Translations under genes and position numbers: made by a program
Part shown: positions 51,039 through 61,950 of the stretch, piece by piece
Numbering within the stretch: the first letter of the stretch is position 1
Layout of the letters: each line of letters begins with the position of its first letter
Notes under the pieces: model-generated
Database searches by the model: none
What the model saw: the letters and a program-made list of their open reading frames with translations, nothing else
What the model was told of the DNA's origin: nothing
Origin: Beroe forskalii
Lineage: Eukaryota; Ctenophora; Nuda; Beroida; Beroidae
NCBI GenBank assembly: GCA_011033025.1
Contig: WFMF01000151.1
Span: 1-64,000 of the forward strand
Length of the DNA: 64,000 bases
Direction of reading: 5' to 3'

Positions 51039-54000
51039 ATGAGTGATGTAGTCCTACGGACTTTGGGAGCTGTTGGGGGCCATGCTCACATCAGTCAGCT
51101 GTGCACCATGACAGACCTCCCTGAAACTACCGTCAAGAACTACCTGGAACTGCTCAAGAAGGACAACAAGGTAGTAGTTTTTAAAATGCTTGGCAGTGGG
51201 AATGTTAATTAGATTCATTGCTATCTTCAAATTCATAGAGGCAAGGTAAGAACTTCTGAAATTCTGAATACATGCCCATATTCCCCCTCTCACAAGCTCA
51301 CAATACCCCTCCATTTTCAGGTAGCCTTCCACTCTTCGGCGTGGCATCTCAAGGCCCTGAAAGAGTGCCTCGCCTTCCCACCTTGGACAACACATGGTTG
51401 AAATGGCGCCTTTTAACTCCCATTGGGATGTTTCACTTGTTTTTTATCATGTGGAAACACCACGGTCACAAGCTCACAATACCCCTCCATTTTCAGGTAG
51501 TCTTCCACTCTTCGGCGTGGCACCTCAAGGCCCTGAAAGGGAAACCTCAAAACAACAGACAACACATCACTGAAAAGGTAAACCCCTTTCAACTCCCGGG
51601 TTGGGAGGTTTCACTTGTGAACTTTTTATTAACCAAGGCTCGTACCTCCTGCAGAAGTGAATCCATCCTTGATCTGTGAGTGCCACTCATTCATGGTTTT
51701 GCAATTTCCATGTCATCATGATTTCTGTTAAAAAGAAAAAAAAACTTTGTACTTAGAAAATATTATTCAATTCAAGAAAACGCTGAGATGTTTCTTCTCA
51801 GTTGATGGAATGTCTCACTGATAAGAGGACTATCCTGGATCTACAGTGCATGTTACCTGAGGTGAAGCAGATTCAACTTCAGGAAACACTGGATGCCCTG
51901 GAGAAAGCAGGGAAAGTCAAAAAGGTATAGTTTGTGATTGTAAGATAATCAACGATTCCTCAAAACAGCAGTAGCTACAAACCATTTCTTTTTATTCCCC
52001 TTTCCATTTTTCACTCAAAATAGTTCTGATCAGAATTAAGATTTGTATACTTTTAATAGTCAAGTTGAGAATTCATCTTAATAACGAAAATGCAAGCAGC
52101 AACTGAAACTGTTTGCTGTTACAGGCTGTATCCATGCTTTTTAAACACAACTGGGTACAGCCAGATAACAATGAACCGGCGGCTGGCGCCACTGTTGCTT
52201 GTTCTCAGTGCCTATAACCCCAACAGCCTCCTGTTTCAGATGGTGTGTTACAAGGCTGTTGGTCAGCCCTGGAAGAAGCCTACTAACACAGTTCAGCCTA
52301 TAATCACCCCGCCTCCCTCCCAACCTAAAGCGTCTGAGACCCCTACATCTGGGGTGCCGCCCGAACAGAAAGCACCCCCTAAGTTCACTTCACAGGATAT
52401 ACGATATCAGGATGCTCCGGAGCCGAGCAGAACGGACAATAATCAGAACAACAAGAACTACAATAACCTGCACAACAAGTCCCTACAACAAGGTCCACAG
52501 AATGCTGCTGCTGGTGGTAACAGGGGAGCCCCAGCTCCGAAAAGCGGAAACGTTCAGAGGCAGCCGCGTCCTTCTTCAGCCAGAATGCCACATTACAGGA
52601 CCGAACCGTTTAATAATCCCAACAGATCGAACCAGCCAACCAGATTACCATGTGGTGAGGACCCCAAGGGCCCGATTCCAAATCCACTGCACAGCCAAAG
52701 ACATCCTGGACCCGCAAGGTCTGGTCCGAGACATCATGGGCCACCAATGTCTGGTCATAGACCCCCTGGGCCACCAATGTCTGGTCCGAGACCCCCTGGG
52801 CCACCAATGTCTGGTCATAGACCCCCTGGGCCACCAATGTCTGGTCATAGACCCCCTGGGCCGCCAATGTCTGGTCCGAGACCCCCTGGGCCACCAATGT
52901 CTGGTCATAGACCCCCTGGGCCACCAATGACTGGTCCTAGACCCCCTGGGCCGCCAATGTCTGGTCATAGACCCCCTGGGCCGCCAATGCCTGGTCCTAG
53001 ACCGTCCATGCCCTCATCAATGATGACAGGAATTGACCCTTACACAAACAAAGCTTATGGGTGTTCTGAGACTGGTTATACTGCATGCAATGTGAGGTCT
53101 GAGGAACCATCACCAGTACTACCTGCCCTAGAAACACACTGGAAATGCACCAAACAACAGACAAAATAGCAACAATGGCAACAGCGGAATCAGACACCCA
53201 GCTCCAGTAGGGCATCCATCTCAAAACCATCCGGCCCCCATTCTAAACCACCCGGATGTCAACAAGACCTACAGCAAGCGGGGAGGGAGGGGGAGGTCTA
53301 AAGGGCTGCTGAGGAAGGGGAGCAACCCCGGGGTGGAGGTGCAGTATAAGAGTGACAGGAAGGTAGTTATAGCTACTTACAAGGAGCCAGGGGAGGAGGA
53401 TGTCAAGGCAGCCATGCGGAATGACACTCAGACAAACAGTCAGAGTATGGGATTATGGGACACTGACGATGTCAAGGAGATTCTCAAGAAGCCGGACATT
53501 GAAAACACCCACCTGTTCATTGACAGTGATGATAGTTCGGATGATGTGATGATTGAGGAGCAGCAAGTGGATGATTACGTATCGGACGGTAATACCAGCA
53601 TGACAGCTAACAAGGATATCGCCAGTGTAATATCATTTGAAACCTCCTCTGTTGTTTCCAACGAACTGTGTCAAACTGTTGACTCGCTGAGTACAGTATC
53701 GCTGTCATCACTGAATGTAGATTCGTTGTGTCCCAGTGTCCCTGACACAGAAGACAGCCTCCCTGTTGGACAGGGTGTAACCCCACCACTCAGTGATGTC
53801 TCTCCACAGTTATCCACCCTTCCACAACCCCCTGCCTTGGTGCCTGTCTCCAGTAACATCACACACCCTCCCTCAGTATCACATCATGAGAATACCCCTC
53901 CTTTCTCCATGCCTCCCCCTCTAATACCTGCCTCAGAGTGTGAGACCACCGAACTCAGTCCTCATGATTCCCACATTCCCATCCCTGGCTCTCTGCCAAT

Positions 54001-55404
54001 CCTGGGTGGAGACAGCACCGAGACATCAGAGCAACTCTCAACGAGCTTCGACTCAGAACTCCAGCAGATATCCGCTAAACTCAGCACTTACAACTTCGGT
54101 CTGGAGTGCGATGACAGTGATGATGACGAGGAGGATGATGACGTCATCACACCTGAGGTAAGACCCGACACCCACCCACTCGACCCCCCTCCACAACCAC
54201 TCGATACCCACTCACTCACAGGGTCTACCGAGGGAACCACCAAGCTTCCCAAGATAGGGACGATGCTGAAGCCTGTTTCGACCCTCTGTGAGAAGGAAGG
54301 ACTGGCTCCCCCAGTTCTGGTGATCCACCACAGACCTAGCGATGCTATCTGTCCCTGGAGGTGTGAGCTGACTGTGGAGGATAAGTACAGCAGTGTGGGT
54401 GAGGGGTGTACACAGAAGGACGCTGTTCTGCTAGCTGCTGCAGCCATCAAACCCACCCTCCTCTCCAAGCGACAGAGCAGACAGTTCGTACAGCAGACTC
54501 ACTTCCTAGCACAGGTCCTTCACCACTGCTGTGCGCTAAAAGGACTCTTCCCTCCCGTCTACAACATCGTGCACAAGTCTGCTGACAAAGTCAACATCTC
54601 AGCTAAGATAAGCGGAGATCTACTCTACTCTGAGAAAGGAGTGCCGTCTGCCGACTTGGCACTTAGCCAGTGTTTTGAGCAGTGCTGCAAGGATTTCCAG
54701 GTGCCAGTGCCAGGACTGCCGAGCTGGTGCCAGGAGGAGCTGGACTACAAGAAGCTGCTGGTGGAGCGCCACCCTGACGCCATCTTCTCCAGTAACCGAG
54801 TAGAAGAGGACTGGTGGGCAGAGGTCTTCGTAGACGGTACGTTAACCTCACTCCTTCCATATCTTCATGCAAAGCACTTCAATTTGTTTCTTTGATAAAT
54901 ATGGAAATCAATTTTACTGCAGTGTGCAGACAGCAAGTGCAACGCTCTTTCAGGCACGTTGCCTGTTTCAATCTATATTAATTTCATGGAATAAAAATGT
55001 TTCCATTTCATGATATTCATGGAATTGGATGCTGGTGCTGTTCAGAGCATCCCTTTTCCTGCTCTCTGCCGACGAAATCATTAAATCATTTATTTTGCTG
55101 GCTCATGAGCACGCATTTATTTAGCTGGCTCCTGATTTTGAATTTAATGTTGTTAATGTTATTCTTGTTTGCATCCATTGTATTACGTCACATTCCTCAC
55201 GGCTCTTGTAAAAAACCATCCCATGAATTCTCCTGAGGAATAAGTTACCGTGCAGCAAGTGGGTACCCTAAGAAGTGGCTATCTGAGCAGGCGGCCGCCT
55301 GTAACGCCTGTTTTCTCCTGCACCTACCCGCCTGCGATTGGAAACTCCCTTACTTCCACATCGGTAGAAACACTGCTTTTCCCATGACCTACCCTATGAC
55401 GTAA
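51039..55404 (+). CDS. dsRNA-binding protein: two winged-helix domains, Pro-rich repeat, three dsRBD-like domains
   Basis: Exons 51039-51170, 51497-51577, 51802-51924, 52125-52154, 52240-53091, 53132-54836 and 55256-55404 join in phase to about 1020 residues. The ATG lies one base after an acceptor. Winged helix 1: VLRTLGAVGGHAHISQLC, TVKNYLELLKKDNK, VVFHSSAWHLKAL. Winged helix 2: LMECLTDKRTILDLQCML, TLDALEKAGKVKKAVSML. Nine copies of a GPPMSG(H/P)RPP decapeptide and an acidic disordered stretch follow. Three dsRBD-like units end the protein: APPVLVIHHRPSDA with TQKDAVLLAAAAI, FPPVYNIVHKSADKVNIS with LALSQCFEQCC, and DWWAEVFVDASGYPKKWLSE with QAAACNACFLLHL. The order is that of ADAR1 without a deaminase. 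The Z-DNA-contacting Asn and Tyr of Z-alpha are not conserved in winged helix 1. Probably an RNA-binding adaptor. Confidence 0.65.
51321..51430 (+). pseudogene. Decayed duplicate of the second exon of the dsRBD gene
   Basis: An acceptor CCATTTTCAG and the reading VAFHSSAWHLKALKECL duplicate the exon at 51497-51577 together with flanking intron. The repeat unit is about 175 bp. Where the downstream copy has donor GAAAAG|GTAAAC, this copy reads GAAATGGCGCC, and a TGA ends the frame. It is a pseudo-exon unless an alternative donor is used. Confidence 0.6.
52735..53004 (+). repeat. 30 bp coding repeat (GPPMSG(H/P)RPP)
   Basis: Nine copies of CCACCAATGTCTGGTCATAG plus ACCCCCTGGG lie inside the dsRBD gene. 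The unit is 30 bp, so the frame is kept. Antisense and +1 open frames in this stretch are by-products. Confidence 0.9.
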
Positions 55405-56939
55405 TACTGACCAGTAATGATTTTTGTGGTTTTTAAAAAGATGCTTAGTAAGTTTAATTTAAATAATGTTTAATTATCAATTGAATAATCATAGTCTTTG
55501 AAACTGAACGTTGAAAATAAGTCAAAGTTCTTATGGGTTCAATATTTTAAACATAATATGCATTTCAATAAGTCACCAAGCTATTATTATTATTAAGGGA
55601 TCGTTAACATATTACGTAATCAATTTTTGGCCATTTTCAACCCCCCTCCCTCCTTCCCCCTCGTAATCAAACGTAATCAAAGCCCAACCCCCCTCTCTTG
55701 AGGAGAATATTACGTACTCATTGCTTAACCCCCCTCCCCAGTGAAGAAAATGGACTGTGTTAATACTTTGAAATTGATGATGTTTCAACTTTGGAAAGAT
55801 TTATGAAAATATTGAGGTAAGTTTTTAAAAATGTTGCTGAAAAATGGTGCTTCTGAGTTGGTTTTCTGAAAATTTTGCTAAAAATACCGAGAATTTGTGG
55901 CTAAAAATTTCAAAAATTGTGTCAAAAATTAGATATTTTGATTACGTAATCAACCACCAAACCCCCTCCCCCCTCCCCGTAATCAAACGTAATCATTTGA
56001 AAACACCCCTCCCCCTAGGTGATAACGTAATATGTGAATCTAATATTCTAAACCTGAAATGAACAACGCTGAACTTGAAGCGCTTCATTGCTTGCTGATG
56101 CTCGCAAGACTCACTCACAGTCACGCTGTCTTTCAAATAATTTTAAATAGTGCATTGCCCAAGTCCCATTGTCCAATTGTTTGTTTTTACCTGTTCCGTT
56201 TCCATGTTTGCTTTTCTCCTTCTTCCCTTTTAAGATGTAAAATCAATTATCAAGAAGCGTGCTCGCGCGCTTAAGATATTTTTGAATTTAAAGGTCAAAC
56301 TAGGACACGTAACATTTGGTAACATTTTACTGGTAACATTTTTACAATCTGCAATTTAACTAGTAGGATTTTACCCTACCCTCCGCCGCGCGCCCAAATT
56401 TCCGAGTGTTGCGCGCTAGGGATGGGTGAAATCCATCTACAATTTAACTTGAAGTATGAGTATGACTATGCAGTATGAGTATCTTTTCTTAATCTCATTT
56501 CAACAAGTCTTTTAAATTATTGCAATTTTCTCATTACGTATTGTTTGCAGTTCGCTCGATTACCGAGGGGCTCGAAAAAAACGCGCGAATTTCCTAGTCC
56601 AGTTCGGCGACAACTTTCTAATTTACGTATTTCTAATTCTTATCTTTTCTACATACTCAACGACTCTATCGAAATCACACAATTATGTGCGCCTTTATAG
56701 TTTATCGAGCCATCCGTCAATCGAGCGGTCTGCACACAATACAATTACACATTAATGATTTAATGCGTTATGTAATTGTAAGTGTAACTTAGGTTTATTA
56801 ACTTTGTGATGGCGTCATGCAAATACAATCTCCCTTTAATAATATTTTCCATCTTTATTTGTCAGACAATCTTTATTCTTATTCTGCGATATGCATGAGT
56901 TTTAACTTCGAGTTTGAAAATAGCAGTGCGTAGCCAAAT
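55405..56939. other. Spacer with a MITE; no gene seen
   Basis: Apart from the element at 55,596-56,045 the stretch is AT-rich. Small open frames at 55,844 and 56,059 lie inside or next to the element and have no motif. Confidence 0.5.
55596..56045. mobile_element. MITE with CATATTACGTAATC ends
   Basis: The left end AACATATTACGTAATCAA is inverted at the right end (GATAACGTAATATGTGAATC). Subterminal stretches CCCCCTCCC and CGTAATCAAACGTAATCA repeat internally on both sides. The layout of C-rich tracts next to the inverted ends is like the Harbinger-type element at 13,948. No coding capacity. Confidence 0.6.
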
Positions 56940-57340
56940 CAAATTTTGTTGCCAGACGTTGCGCCTCTGGCCCCGACTCTGCGAGTCGCCGAGTCGAGGC
57001 GCGCACGCAGGGGGCATGGCAACGTCTGGCATCGACGGGCGATGTCCGTCCCTTTCTTCTGTCCGTCCCTTTCTTCTGTCCGTCCCTTTCTTCTGTCCGT
57101 CCCTTTCTTCTGTCCGTCCCTTTCTTCTGTCCGTCCCTTTCTTCTGTCCGTCCCTTTCTTCTGTCCGTCCCTTTCTTCTGTCCGTCCCTTTCTTCTGTCC
57201 GTCCCTTTCTTCTGTCCGTCCCTTTCTTCTGTCCGTCCCTTTCTTCTGACGAAGGCGCAAAGTGACGTCCAAATGTGGAACGTTGCGCCGTGCGCGCGAG
57301 GGTAGGGTAACATCCTACGACGTCTGGCAAAAATTTTGTA
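56940..57340. mobile_element. Non-autonomous element with internal 17 bp VNTR
   Basis: The ends AAATTTTGTTGCCAGACGTT and ACGTCTGGCAAAAATTTTG are inverted copies. Inner inverted pieces include GTTGCGCC and GGCGCAAAG, and the element is CpG-rich. Its centre is an array of exactly 12 copies of TCCGTCCCTTTCTTCTG (57,045-57,248). Confidence 0.65.
57045..57248. repeat. 17 bp tandem repeat, 12 perfect copies
   Basis: TCCGTCCCTTTCTTCTG repeated 12 times without visible change. Because 17 is not a multiple of three, all frames stay open on both strands, producing long spurious open frames (minus: charged EERDGQKKGTDRRKGR-type). Confidence 0.95.
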
Positions 57341-57532
57341 CAATGAGCATTTGATCATTGACAATTGATGATGATAACAGACGTCAACACAACGCATAGG
57401 TTTCCTAAGCCCGCATAGGTGTGTGTACGCGCCGCGCGCTTCCCTCTGAGGAAGCGCAACGCAGACAGGGATATACGTGTTTAGCAACGCATAGGTGTGA
57501 GGAAGCGCGCCGCGCAAAACACGCGACGTATA

Positions 57533-57790
57533 TTATACCCCTGTTATCGTCGCGCAGGAAGCTGCAGTTGTTTGTGAAGCTTCTGTTGCGACTTTAAGGG
57601 TCTTCATGAACTCATTCCTCCCAGGATTGACAGGTTCTCTTACTTTAACACCCGCAGAAAGATTCCAAATGAAGATGGGTGCATCACAAAGTCTTGAAAT
57701 GTTGAGATTCCGGAGGTACTTCTGATCTGGTAGAATTGTCCATTGAGATTCAAGTTTTGAGTCAATGGTCAAGTGTTGAGGGTCTTGAAG
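57533..57790 (-). other. Open frame of unknown origin
   Basis: A minus-strand frame contains DSKLESQWTILPDQKYLRNL, then DAPIFIWNLSAGVKVREP and FMKTLKVATEASQTTAAS, ending at a TAA at 57,533. The residue pattern looks protein-like, but there is no start codon, splice site or motif I recognise. It could be a fragment of a gene or transposon protein at the left edge of the CpG-poor stretch. Confidence 0.25.
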
Positions 57791-57799
57791 AGTGGTAAG

Positions 57800-60700
57800 G
57801 CTGGTGGGGGAGGTTGTTCAAATGAAGGTCAGGGTTCATCAGGAGCTTCAACAATCATCTGTAGACTTGAGAGGCAGATGGGATGGGACTCTGATCACTG
57901 TATTGTCATTATTCACTGTATACACATGAAAATTATTATCAAAAGGAACATGTTAAATCACATAAACTCTGGAGGGGTGGGGCCATAATAATATATTATT
58001 TTCCCAAAAGAGGGGGCTTGCCTGAGATCACATTTGATTTGGTGGAGGTAAAAGTGTCCAAAAATTGATAATACATATATTTGATTGATCTCTTAGGAGG
58101 AATTAGGCCCAAGATTTCATCTCTTCTAAGGATGGAACGGTATTATTCAGCAGAAGCCCTACTAACCATGCTACTGACCATGTATAAAGTGGGAATAGGA
58201 ATTGAAGTCGCTTTAACTGAGAACAGGTCTAAGTGCAAAGTAGTTACTGTTGTTATTAATCAGTCAAAACTTCTGAGAAACAAATCTTTACTTTCCTAAG
58301 TTGTGTTATCTGACTGCCATTATATGCAAAGGGCATAGACAGAAGTGGCCTGGGATGTTAGGAGTTAGGACTGAGTGTTGAGGCCTAACCATAGAGGTTA
58401 AGGCAGCTATTGTTGTGAAATCTAGGACAATTTTACTATCTGCTTAATAAATACTGTATGTGGTCACTGCACTTGACAGTGCTATACCCTGGTACCAGGG
58501 GGTGACTGCTGGGGGGCCAACCTCATAAAATGCTCTTGCAATTTTAACACCCTGAAAGCTGAGGTAGATATTGGACTGAATATGCCTGCACACCACTCAT
58601 CTTGGTGTGACTTGTTTGGATCCTGCTGCTCTCAACATTGCATTACCTCAAGGGATCATGTTGGTGTTCAAGTACGGAGTTGGAGAAAAGTCTTGCAGAT
58701 TGATGTCTTGAAGAAAGATTTCTTTTTAATTCAAGTATGTGGAAATCAAAACTAAAATTTGGAGTTGCTAAGTGGTGAATGCTCGATTACCATACAAACC
58801 TCATTACCATACAAACTTATAGGGTGCTGAGGGACATTTCCTGATAGTGGTAGGAGAATATCTCCTGCTACCTCGAGATACTATAGGTCTCTTCCTGGTG
58901 GATCCAGTGCATGTCCTGCATTGCATCTAAATGTGGCCTAAGAAACCCCTTCCAAACCTCCATGTATTGTAGGCCGGGTAGCTCCAACAGAGGGTGCAGA
59001 GAGATGACTTGTTTTGCAACAGGGAAGATTAGCCACTCCAACCAACACAGGAAAATCAGGATCTAGGGGGGATTAGAGCCTGAGCTCAGCCTGGTATGCT
59101 TTTGTCTCAATTCAGGATCGTGGATCTGGGTTGAGACTGAGACTTGCCCAGTTCTTTCCAGTCAGGAGCTGCTAGTGCCTGTTAATCGAACAGCCTGTCT
59201 CCACTACGCTGGCCACTGTCGACCACATCCACATCCAGGTTGAGCTTTAGCTCAGCCTGGTGTGTTTCCTGAGATTCCATCCTAGTGCAGACACTGGATA
59301 GAGAGGTTGAAGGGTCTTGGGGAGGTACAAGTGGTAGATGGTCCAGTCTTAAGGGAGTCTTGCACCCGCTTCATTTAAATCAGAGTTGTTATCACATGTT
59401 GAGGTGTGCACTGCCAGGGGGCCTGAGGAAGATTGCCTGGAGCTGAGGTTAGCTATCCTGAGTTTCCTGGGTTGGTTGGAGTGGCTAATCTCCCCTGTAG
59501 CAAAGGGACTCCAAGCAAAACAAGTCGTCTCTCTACACCCTCTGGCCTGCACCACATGAAGGTTTGGAAGGGGGGTTTCCCAGGCCCAAGATTTCATGCA
59601 TGCATGTTCAAATTAAGGTACTGATAAGATTCTCTGAAAATTCATATCACTGTGTCTGATGTAATTTTGTGCATGCATTGTGCATCTTCAGTCTCATATT
59701 GTGAAGCTGGAGTCTTTATTAAAATTTCTTTATTTTTACTGATGAAAACATTTCCTACACAGTCATGAACAATTCGACCACACAGTCATGAACAATTCGA
59801 CCAAACATCCTAGTAGGATTTTATTCTCCATTGCATGCACTTTTCCTGTGTGAAGGAACATGAACATCCATTTGCACACTATAATTTGGATTTTCTTTCA
59901 ATGGATCCTTTTGATTGACACATCTGCACACATGGGTATAAAAATGTTGGCAAATGACCCATTTTTATTTCATGGGTAAGGTCTCAATTCTCATGTAGGT
60001 AGCAATAACAGTGTCTTATTAGAAGAAAACAAGTAATTTGAAGAAAACAAGTAATTCAAATTTCATGCCATTCCTACAAACATAGAGATCTAACAAATAA
60101 AATAGAATTCTCATTGATGAAAATATTATGGTTTGTCACCTTGTTATCCTGAGAACATTTTTGGAACCAATAAATGTTAATTTCCAAGTAATTCAGGCTG
60201 ATTGGTCAACAACTACCCTATGGTGTAATCCCACATGTAGCCATTAATAGCACATATTCTGGGGCATAGGAATCATACTTGCAGGGGCTATTGTTTGAAC
60301 CAAAACAGAATATGCAAAGTCAAGGCAAGGCCAGAGTTTAAAAAGCCACAAATAAATAATAATGAAGAGTTGAAGATAAGTGGCTGCTCTGTCAGATTCC
60401 CCTAAAGGAATACTTGTTTAGGTACATGGGTATATCATGCATTAATATGGGTATAAACCATTAGTTCCAAAGTTAATCAAATTTAATCCATTAATGAGTT
60501 ATAGAGTTATCTTTACTTCACATTTTACAACACCTACTGTAATCCTAGCTATGGGTACCAATATCCAATACAGTGCTATTGTATGATCAAAAGCACTGTA
60601 TGTTTTAATAACAAACACCAACTGGACCTGGAGAGGAGTAAAGCAGTCTCTTAGCTTGAATTTATTGAAAATAGCTATACTGTAACTGCTACAAGTGACT

Positions 60701-61150
60701 GCTATTTAGTGACTGCTACAATGTTTAAATTTTGAGGTTACCTAAATCTTAGTTACACTCAATCAGTATACAGCTTCATTTAAGCTTTAATAAATTCAAC
60801 TCCAAGTTAATTAATATTTACTTGGGTTCAAGTCATGTGAGGGGAGCCACTCGAATTCTTCATGCTTATGCTGGTTCTTGAACTCATGGCATCATTTAGC
60901 CTCGTTTTTACCCCAACTAGGCTGCTTGTGGAATCAAGCTGCAATTTTTGATGAAGTGTAAATCCATAGAATAGAAGATTGGTAAACGAAGTGTTTTGAT
61001 GGGGTAGGGGACAGGGGTCATAATGGAATTTGATGAAGATCTTTTTGGTACCCATTCAAGTTTGGAAACCTCAGAATATAACCACATTATTGACTTGTTA
61101 GTGATTAAATACTGAAATTGGTGATATTTCTCTTAAAATTGTTAAACTCA
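57800..61150. other. CpG-poor stretch without recognised gene
   Basis: CG dinucleotides are very rare here: the five 60-base lines from 58,321 to 58,620 contain none. Long inverted repeats are present (58,945-59,063 against about 59,445-59,575), as well as short direct repeats such as GAGCTCAGCCTGGT. I see no coding exon. Confidence 0.6.
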
Positions 61151-61155
61151 AGGTT

Positions 61156-61950
61156 ATGGCTCAATCCAGTATTTCATCTTTTTTCAAGCCTAAGCGAAGA
61201 AGTGAAGACTTGGAAAATGAAAGGCCTCCTTCTAAAATCCTCAAGTTATCAAATGATTCCATGGCAAATAAATGGAAAATTTCATCTTCCTGGGAACAAT
61301 GCCTAGTGAGTGAAATAAATAAAGAGTATTTTGGTACACTTGAAAAGTTTGTTGACAAAGAGAGAGGCAGTAAATCTATATATCCCTTACATGATGAGGT
61401 ATTTTCATGGACTCAACATTGTGCTTTCAAAGACATCAAAGTTGTCATCCTTGGCCAAGATCCATATCATGGTCCTAATCAAGCTCATGGGTTGTGCTTC
61501 AGTGTGAAAGTTGGTACTACTCCACCACCAAGTCTGAAAAACATTTACAAATGTCTTGAATCAGATATAGAAGGGTTCCAAGCACCCTCTCATGGCTTTC
61601 TGATTGGTTGGGCCAGACAAGGAGTGCTGATGCTTAATGCTGTTCTTACTGTTGAAAAGGCTAAACCAAATTCTCACAAAGGTAAAGGGTGGGAAAAACT
61701 CACAGATCATGTCATAAAGTACATCAATAAAGAGCTTGAGCATTGTGTTTTCTTACTTTGGGGTTCACCTGCCATGAAGAAGCAAACATTGATTAATAAA
61801 TCAAAACATCTTATCCTTACTGCTGTACATCCTTCACCCCTATCTGCACATCGAGGATTTTTTGATTGTCAGCATTTCTCAAAAGCAAATGAGTACCTCA
61901 AAAAGCATGATAAAGGTACCATTGATTGGAATGATTTGCCATCTGTATAG
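61156..61950 (+). CDS. UNG: Uracil-DNA glycosylase, UNG2-like, intronless
   Basis: A single 264-codon frame encodes a complete family 1 enzyme, which removes uracil from DNA to start base excision repair. The water-activating loop GQDPYHGPNQAHGLCFSV holds catalytic Asp102 and uracil-stacking Phe115. Asn161 lies in VLMLNAVLTVEKAKPNSHKG, and the Leu-intercalation loop is HPSPLSAHRGFF with His225. The N terminus has a textbook PCNA-binding box (Q3-S-S-I-S-S-F-F10) and basic KPKRR, so the protein is nuclear and replication-linked, as for UNG2. Vertebrate UNG genes have several introns. The absence of introns and very low CpG content set this gene apart from its neighbours and suggest a retrocopy or a different regional history. 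No poly(A) tail is evident. The start ATG is the only one before the PCNA box. Confidence 0.92.
   Translation: MAQSSISSFFKPKRRSEDLENERPPSKILKLSNDSMANKWKISSSWEQCLVSEINKEYFGTLEKFVDKERGSKSIYPLHDEVFSWTQHCAFKDIKVVILGQDPYHGPNQAHGLCFSVKVGTTPPPSLKNIYKCLESDIEGFQAPSHGFLIGWARQGVLMLNAVLTVEKAKPNSHKGKGWEKLTDHVIKYINKELEHCVFLLWGSPAMKKQTLINKSKHLILTAVHPSPLSAHRGFFDCQHFSKANEYLKKHDKGTIDWNDLPSV

Noticed and set aside
52385-52968. Antisense and alternative-frame open frames in the Pro-rich repeat
   Set aside because: The 30 bp unit lacks stops in several frames; the GPPMSG frame connects in phase to exons on both sides and is the real one.
56862-57517. Minus-strand open frames with EERDGQKKGTDRRKGR-type repeats
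   Set aside because: They are produced by a 17 bp perfect repeat that keeps all frames open; no gene context.
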